Positions 60,035-64,000 of a stretch of DNA of 64,000 nt are shown here, one piece after another. The translations under genes were made by a program, and so were the position numbers. The notes under the pieces were generated by a model. The model was not told the DNA's origin. It worked only from the letters and a program-made list of their open reading frames with translations, and did not search any database. The stretch is from a bacterium (GTDB lineage Bacteria > Cyanobacteriota > Vampirovibrionia > Gastranaerophilales > Gastranaerophilaceae): positions 1-64,000 of the forward strand of contig JAFXYZ010000068.1 in assembly GCA_017541465.1 (NCBI GenBank), in the 5' to 3' direction. Each line of letters begins with the position of its first letter. Positions within the stretch are counted from its first letter, which is position 1.

Positions 60035-61186
60035 CTACAAAACTCTACCCAAAAACTCAAAACTTCGTTTTAAATCTCTGACTTCGTGTGTGCGGATAAA
60101 GTTTGCGCCGTTTTGAACAAGATAATCTGAATAAACAAGAGAAGGGAAATCACACTCCTTCGGGTTTAAGCCGAAAGTCTTTTGCATAAACGATTTTCGG
60201 GATATTCCCCAGTACATGGGAAGATTAAGAGAATTGAACTCTGAAGCTCTTTTAATAAGTGCAAAACAGTCCTCAACCGTTTTATTAAACCCTATTCCTA
60301 CATCAAGGATAATGTTTTTTCTTTCAACTCCCTGCGCACAAAGAGAAGAAACAGTATCATTAAAATATTCATAAACATTTTCGACTATATCACCCGTTTT
60401 AAAGTCTTTATTTGCGGTTACAACAATCGGGCAGGAAAATTTCTTTTGCACCTTAACCATCTCATCATCGATTAAATCAATATCGTTAATAATATCAGCC
60501 CCTGCTTCAAGCGCCTTTTCAGCCACATAAGGTTTTCTTGTATCAACGCTCAAAACAATTTCGGGGTAGATAGAGCGCAGTTTTTCAATTATCGGCAGAA
60601 TTCTGATGCACTCATCCATATCTGAGACCTCAATATACCCCGGTTTCGTCGATTCACCGCCGATATCAATTATATCAGCGCCTTCTTCGATGAGTTCTTT
60701 TGCTCTTTTTAGCGCACTATCCATGCTAAAATACTTACCGCCATCAGAAAAACTGTCGGGGGTAATATTCAAAATAGCGACTATATAAGGTCTTGACCAG
60801 TCAAAAATCTTGCCTCTGATTTCAATAACTTCTTTTTTCTCAGTCAAAACCTTCTCAAACTCTTCTGCGAGCTGTTTTAATCTGTACGGCTGGAGTTTTA
60901 ATTTCCTGATTAATTCGTTAAGCTGGGCTTCACTCGGGGATAAAATGGCATTCGTATAATCAACAACACAATTAACAACACCTTTTGAAACACCGCAGTC
61001 AAACCCCAAAGAGAGACAAAGTTGTTTTAAAATATTCGCTTCAGGTGATTTCAGATTAAAAATTTTGATTTTCTTCGTCTTATACTTTAAAGCGGCAGAG
61101 TTCAGATAGAGAGAGTCAAACCCGATTTTGTGAAGCTCCTCTTCAGGCATAAGAGATGAATATTTAATAAAAATTTCGTTGTTCAT
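60035..61186 (-). CDS. folP: Dihydropteroate synthase with N-terminal extension
   Basis: 383 residues against about 280 for the usual enzyme. It joins dihydropterin pyrophosphate with p-aminobenzoate in folate synthesis. The TIM-barrel begins at about residue 133: YIVAILNITPDSFSDGG, GADIIDIGGESTKPGY, VLSVDTRKPYVAEKALEAGA, ILDVGIGFNKT and GISRKSF. The first 130 residues form an additional domain with LKSPEANILKQLCLSLGFDC and NCVVDYTNAILSPSEAQLNE, which I do not recognise with confidence. No other folate gene is adjacent. Confidence 0.92.
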   Translation of the reverse strand: MNNEIFIKYSSLMPEEELHKIGFDSLYLNSAALKYKTKKIKIFNLKSPEANILKQLCLSLGFDCGVSKGVVNCVVDYTNAILSPSEAQLNELIRKLKLQPYRLKQLAEEFEKVLTEKKEVIEIRGKIFDWSRPYIVAILNITPDSFSDGGKYFSMDSALKRAKELIEEGADIIDIGGESTKPGYIEVSDMDECIRILPIIEKLRSIYPEIVLSVDTRKPYVAEKALEAGADIINDIDLIDDEMVKVQKKFSCPIVVTANKDFKTGDIVENVYEYFNDTVSSLCAQGVERKNIILDVGIGFNKTVEDCFALIKRASEFNSLNLPMYWGISRKSFMQKTFGLNPKECDFPSLVYSDYLVQNGANFIRTHEVRDLKRSFEFLGRVL

Positions 61187-61217
61187 TTTTCCTCAATATT
61201 TTAGTTTCCCTACGGGT

Positions 61218-61281
61218 ACAACCCTCACCCCTGCCCTCTCCCTCGGAGAGGGGGTATGTAAGTTGGGCATTCCTGCCCAAC
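61218..61281. repeat. CCCTCTCC palindrome plus TTGGGCA palindrome before folP
   Basis: CCCTCTCCCTCGGAGAGGGG (61234-61253), then GTAAGTTGGGCATTCCTGCC plus CAAC (61258-61281), the latter matching the copy at 58270 over 24 bases. They fill the gap between mscS and folP on the minus strand. Confidence 0.7.
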
Positions 61282-61286
61282 AAAAA

Positions 61287-62162
61287 TTAATCCTCTTTTT
61301 GGATATGCAAAACTCTTTGGGGGAACGGAATTTCAATTCCTTTTTCATCAAAGGTCTTTTTAATAAGCCTGTTGAACTCACGACCTACAATATTGTGGCA
61401 CATCGGTTTTGATTTAATCTGGTATTTGATGACAATAGAAGAATCATCAAACTTATTGAGCCCGAGAACAACAATTTCACCTAAAATCTGATGCTTGAAT
61501 TTGGGGTTTGTAACAAGTTTTTCGTTAAAAATTTCTTTTAAAGTTGCGATAACATTATCGATGTCTTCCTTATAACTGACACCGATTTCGCCGATATAGT
61601 TCATATAACCTCTTGAACAGTTGACGACAACATCTATCATACCGTTTCTGATATAGTTGAGTTCCCCTGAATACGACCTCAGGACAACAAGTTTCAGGTC
61701 AAACCTTTCAACAAACCCTTCAAAATTACCGATTTTGACATAATCTCCGACTCTGATTTGACCTTCAATAAGAAGAATAACCCCTGTGATAACGTCCTCA
61801 ACCAGTCGTTTTGCGCCAAAGCCGACTGCAACACCCAAAACTCCGGCTGCCGTCAAAATAGGCGCTATATCTATCCCGAGTTTTGAGAGCAAAGTCATAA
61901 TATAAAGCGCGCCGACAACAAGCAAAACCAATGTTTGAAGGAAATCAAACAATGTTCTTAACTGCTTCTTATGCCCTTCATCATCGGAAACATTAATGAG
62001 TGCGCCCGTAAGTTTATTCAAAACAAACTTTATTCCCCTGATTACAAAATAAAGAATAATCAGCGCAAGAGTAATATTGAAAGGCTTTGAATGTACTATT
62101 GTATGTAAAAACGAGCCCTGATATATCTGCCAAATGTTTTGAAAAGTTTCAGTAAATGTCAT
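61287..62162 (-). CDS. Small-conductance mechanosensitive channel (MscS family)
   Basis: 291 residues, E. coli MscS size. Three membrane segments precede the pore helix: FNITLALIILYFVIRGI, LVLLVVGALYIMTLL and the pore-lining ILTAAGVLGVAVGFGAKRLV, with its Gly/Ala packing. The beta domain follows (GQIRVGDYVKIGNFEGFVER) and a cytosolic C-terminal domain (VSYKEDIDNVIATLKEIF). It opens under membrane tension to release solutes in hypoosmotic shock. AAAGGG precedes the ATG. It lies 15 bases downstream of pheT. Confidence 0.93.
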   Translation of the reverse strand: MTFTETFQNIWQIYQGSFLHTIVHSKPFNITLALIILYFVIRGIKFVLNKLTGALINVSDDEGHKKQLRTLFDFLQTLVLLVVGALYIMTLLSKLGIDIAPILTAAGVLGVAVGFGAKRLVEDVITGVILLIEGQIRVGDYVKIGNFEGFVERFDLKLVVLRSYSGELNYIRNGMIDVVVNCSRGYMNYIGEIGVSYKEDIDNVIATLKEIFNEKLVTNPKFKHQILGEIVVLGLNKFDDSSIVIKYQIKSKPMCHNIVGREFNRLIKKTFDEKGIEIPFPQRVLHIQKED

Positions 62163-62177
62163 ATTTTTATCCCTTTA

Positions 62178-64000
62178 TTATCTGAACTTAACTTCGCCGA
62201 GTTGTTTTTCCAAACCTGCTCGAACAGAGTTCATTTCGGCATCTATCATCTCATCAGTCATTGTCATTTCAGAGTTTTGGAGTTTAATTCTGTATGCAAC
62301 ACTCTTAAATCCTGCCTCAACACCGTCACCCTGATATACATCAAAGACATCACAGCTTCTGAAGAGCTTCGGATTAACCGATTTCTTAATTGCATTAACG
62401 ATTTTATCGTTGTCAATATCAGTCTTAACCGCAAACGATATATCTCTCTGGACTTCGGGGAACTGCTCAAGTTTTTTGTATTTGACCACTTTGTTTGCAA
62501 CCGCCCTGATTATTGCATCAAGGTTGAGTTCAAAGAGGTAAACATCTTTTGTGAGCTTCATATCGTCTTTTAAAATCGGATAAATCTCGCCAAAAACACC
62601 GATTTGAACCATGGGCTTACCCAGAAGTTCAATCTTTGCGCTCTTCCCGGGGTGAAGATACTCGGAATTTTCAATATTGGAAATTTTTACTCTCGGGGTT
62701 AAACCGAGCATATCAAAAAGCCCCATTAACATACCTTTTAAGGTATAGAAATCAATTTTTTCGGTCTTTTTCCACAAATTAGGGTTACCTTCGCCCATCA
62801 TAACCCCTGAGAGCATCTGAGTTTCACGAACACCGCCGTCTTGGAGCGTCGCTTCTCTTTCAACAAAATAAGTTTTGCCGATTTCATATAACCAGACATT
62901 CTTTTGTCCGTTGTCAGCATTGAGTTTTACAGAGTTCAGCATATTTACGATTAAAGTCTGCCTTAACATTGTATGCTCTTCAGACTGGGGATTTTGGACA
63001 TAGACTGCTTTTTTATCATCAAAACTTAGCCCGAATTGTTTTAATAACGGCTTTCCGATTAAGGAGGAAGAAATTGCTTCATTAAAGCCGTAACCCAAAA
63101 AGAGATTATTAATCTGTCTTATTATCTTTGTTTCATCTGAAATTTCAGGTGTTACGGTCTTTTTCGGAAGTGTCGGCTCAATTTTGTCATAACCGTAAAT
63201 TCTTGAAATTTCCTCTATTAAATCGCATTCTCTCGTGACATCGTTTGCCCTGTAAGAAGGAACGGAGTATCTTGCAGCGGAATCGTTTTTACCGCAAAGT
63301 TTAAAGCCGAGGTGTTCGAGTATCTGAGTGCAGGTTTCGGGCTCTATTGTGCAGCCTAAAAGTTTGTTCATATAGGCATATCTCAGAGTTATCGTTTGCT
63401 CGGGGAGTTTATTGTTTCCTGTTTCAACAACACCTTCGATTTTTGCCTCAGCAAGCTCAGCCATTAACTGCATAGCTCTGAAAAGAGCAGGCTTCGTTGC
63501 TTCAATATCAACTCCTCTTTCAAATCTGGCACTCGCTTCACTGCGGTAGCCCACACTTCTTGCACTTTTTCTGTTTGTGTGAGGTGTAAAATATGCGCTC
63601 TCTAAAACAATATTCTTTGTATTCTCATCAACCTCACTGTTTTTACCGCCAAAGACACCGGCGATACAAACACCTTCTTCTTTTGTTGCGATTAAAACAG
63701 AATCTTTTGTGAGTTTTCTTTCATTTTCATCAAGCGTAACAATGGTTTCACCGTCTTTAGCGCGTCTGACACAAAGATAGCCGTTCAGTTTATCCATATC
63801 AAAAGCATGCAAGGGCTGACCGTATTCGAGTAAAACATAATTTGTTATATCAACAACGTTGTTAATAGACCTTATCCCCGAAGCTTCAAGCCTGTTTTTG
63901 AGCCAGGAGGGTGAAGGTTTGATTTTGACATCTTTTATAAGCCCGGCTGAGTAGTATTTGCAGGTATCTTCATCTATAATTTCAACCTTAAACTTGTCGG
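62178..64000 (-). CDS. pheT: Phenylalanyl-tRNA synthetase beta subunit (cut by window edge)
   Basis: The frame is open to the right edge (607 codons visible), so the N-terminus is missing. B3/B4 signatures are SINNVVDITNYVLLEYGQPL followed by HAFD, then TPHTNRKSARSVGYRSEASA with the following RFERGVD motif. The B5 domain lies around YSVPSYRANDVTRECDLIEE, the catalytic-like core has GYGFNEAISSS, and the C-terminal anticodon-binding FDX domain ends the protein (FEVQRDISFAV-like region). It forms an alpha2beta2 enzyme with PheS. An apparent Met start within the window is a TTG inside the domain, not a real start. mscS follows. Confidence 0.95.
   Translation of the reverse strand, partial: DKFKVEIIDEDTCKYYSAGLIKDVKIKPSPSWLKNRLEASGIRSINNVVDITNYVLLEYGQPLHAFDMDKLNGYLCVRRAKDGETIVTLDENERKLTKDSVLIATKEEGVCIAGVFGGKNSEVDENTKNIVLESAYFTPHTNRKSARSVGYRSEASARFERGVDIEATKPALFRAMQLMAELAEAKIEGVVETGNNKLPEQTITLRYAYMNKLLGCTIEPETCTQILEHLGFKLCGKNDSAARYSVPSYRANDVTRECDLIEEISRIYGYDKIEPTLPKKTVTPEISDETKIIRQINNLFLGYGFNEAISSSLIGKPLLKQFGLSFDDKKAVYVQNPQSEEHTMLRQTLIVNMLNSVKLNADNGQKNVWLYEIGKTYFVEREATLQDGGVRETQMLSGVMMGEGNPNLWKKTEKIDFYTLKGMLMGLFDMLGLTPRVKISNIENSEYLHPGKSAKIELLGKPMVQIGVFGEIYPILKDDMKLTKDVYLFELNLDAIIRAVANKVVKYKKLEQFPEVQRDISFAVKTDIDNDKIVNAIKKSVNPKLFRSCDVFDVYQGDGVEAGFKSVAYRIKLQNSEMTMTDEMIDAEMNSVRAGLEKQLGEVKFR

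Noticed and set aside
63600-63812. A complete pheT start at 63812
   Set aside because: The supposed start codon is a TTG inside the GQPLHAFD motif, and the frame continues open to the window end with typical PheT sequence.

Overview
The window looks like a chromosomal segment of a gut-type, non-photosynthetic relative of the cyanobacteria (Candidatus Melainabacteria / Vampirovibrionia, order Gastranaerophilales). This is inferred from its AT-rich Gram-negative-style gene content, an AMIN-domain amidase of cyanobacterial type, many pilin-like proteins sharing the FTLAEVLITLVIIGVIAA segment, several lineage-type proteins with an N-terminal SFKG-like motif, and a protein opening MGLAACQARYLS. 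No rRNA, tRNA, CRISPR array, prophage or complete transposon was seen. Both ends are cut: lgt on the left and pheT on the right.

Layout. 1-3.7 kb: lgt, a TPR lipoprotein, and a divergent operon of a free-standing ClpX-type zinc finger, a HEAT-like protein, ruvX/yqgF and a DUF1292 protein. 3.7-9.6 kb: a GH13 glucan enzyme, ribF, pilin A, a lytic transglycosylase and ribH. 9.7-12.4 kb: two divergent radical SAM paralogues and a DUF1796 papain-like protein. 12.4-15.5 kb: rnpA-rpmH, proC, pilin B and an exported SH3-like protein. 15.6-25.5 kb: thrS, three tandem GT-C membrane glycosyltransferase paralogues, PPi-phosphofructokinase, pilin C and fba. 25.5-31 kb: hsdS-hsdM without hsdR, then lineage-specific proteins. 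30.6-37.5 kb: hisB, a hisC-HAD fusion, a SIMPL protein, ligA and a PLP decarboxylase. 37.5-45.3 kb: SFKG proteins, ricT, small proteins, a bifunctional nuclease, pilin D, map and adk. 45.5-52.2 kb: asd-dapA-glycosyltransferase, broken pilin E, murI and amidase. 52.3-64 kb: another SFKG protein, a winged-helix protein, tyrS-cysE, a repeat-filled 1 kb gap, an HNH nuclease, pgi, a YkgJ protein, folP, mscS and pheT.

The genes mainly support glycolysis (pgi, pfp, fba), glucan metabolism, riboflavin/FAD, Lys/DAP, His, Pro and Cys synthesis, cell-wall turnover (murI, amidase, transglycosylase), translation and surface glycans.

The most unusual theme is a dispersed set of five pilin-like genes. Each encodes a Thr-Pro-Pro in its leader as a run of eight or nine C, 2-28 codons before the prepilin-peptidase site. 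One copy (48763-49459) is out of frame by a single base next to this tract. The genes fall into two C-terminal subfamilies and share an AT-rich upstream motif. This fits a phase-variable or mosaic pilin repertoire. A second theme is dense short palindromic repeats, many with the GTAG-type edge typical of REP elements, and larger hairpin elements clustered at 41.8-42.0 and 56.7-57.5 kb, the latter with two strong minus-strand terminators that suggest tandem small RNAs.
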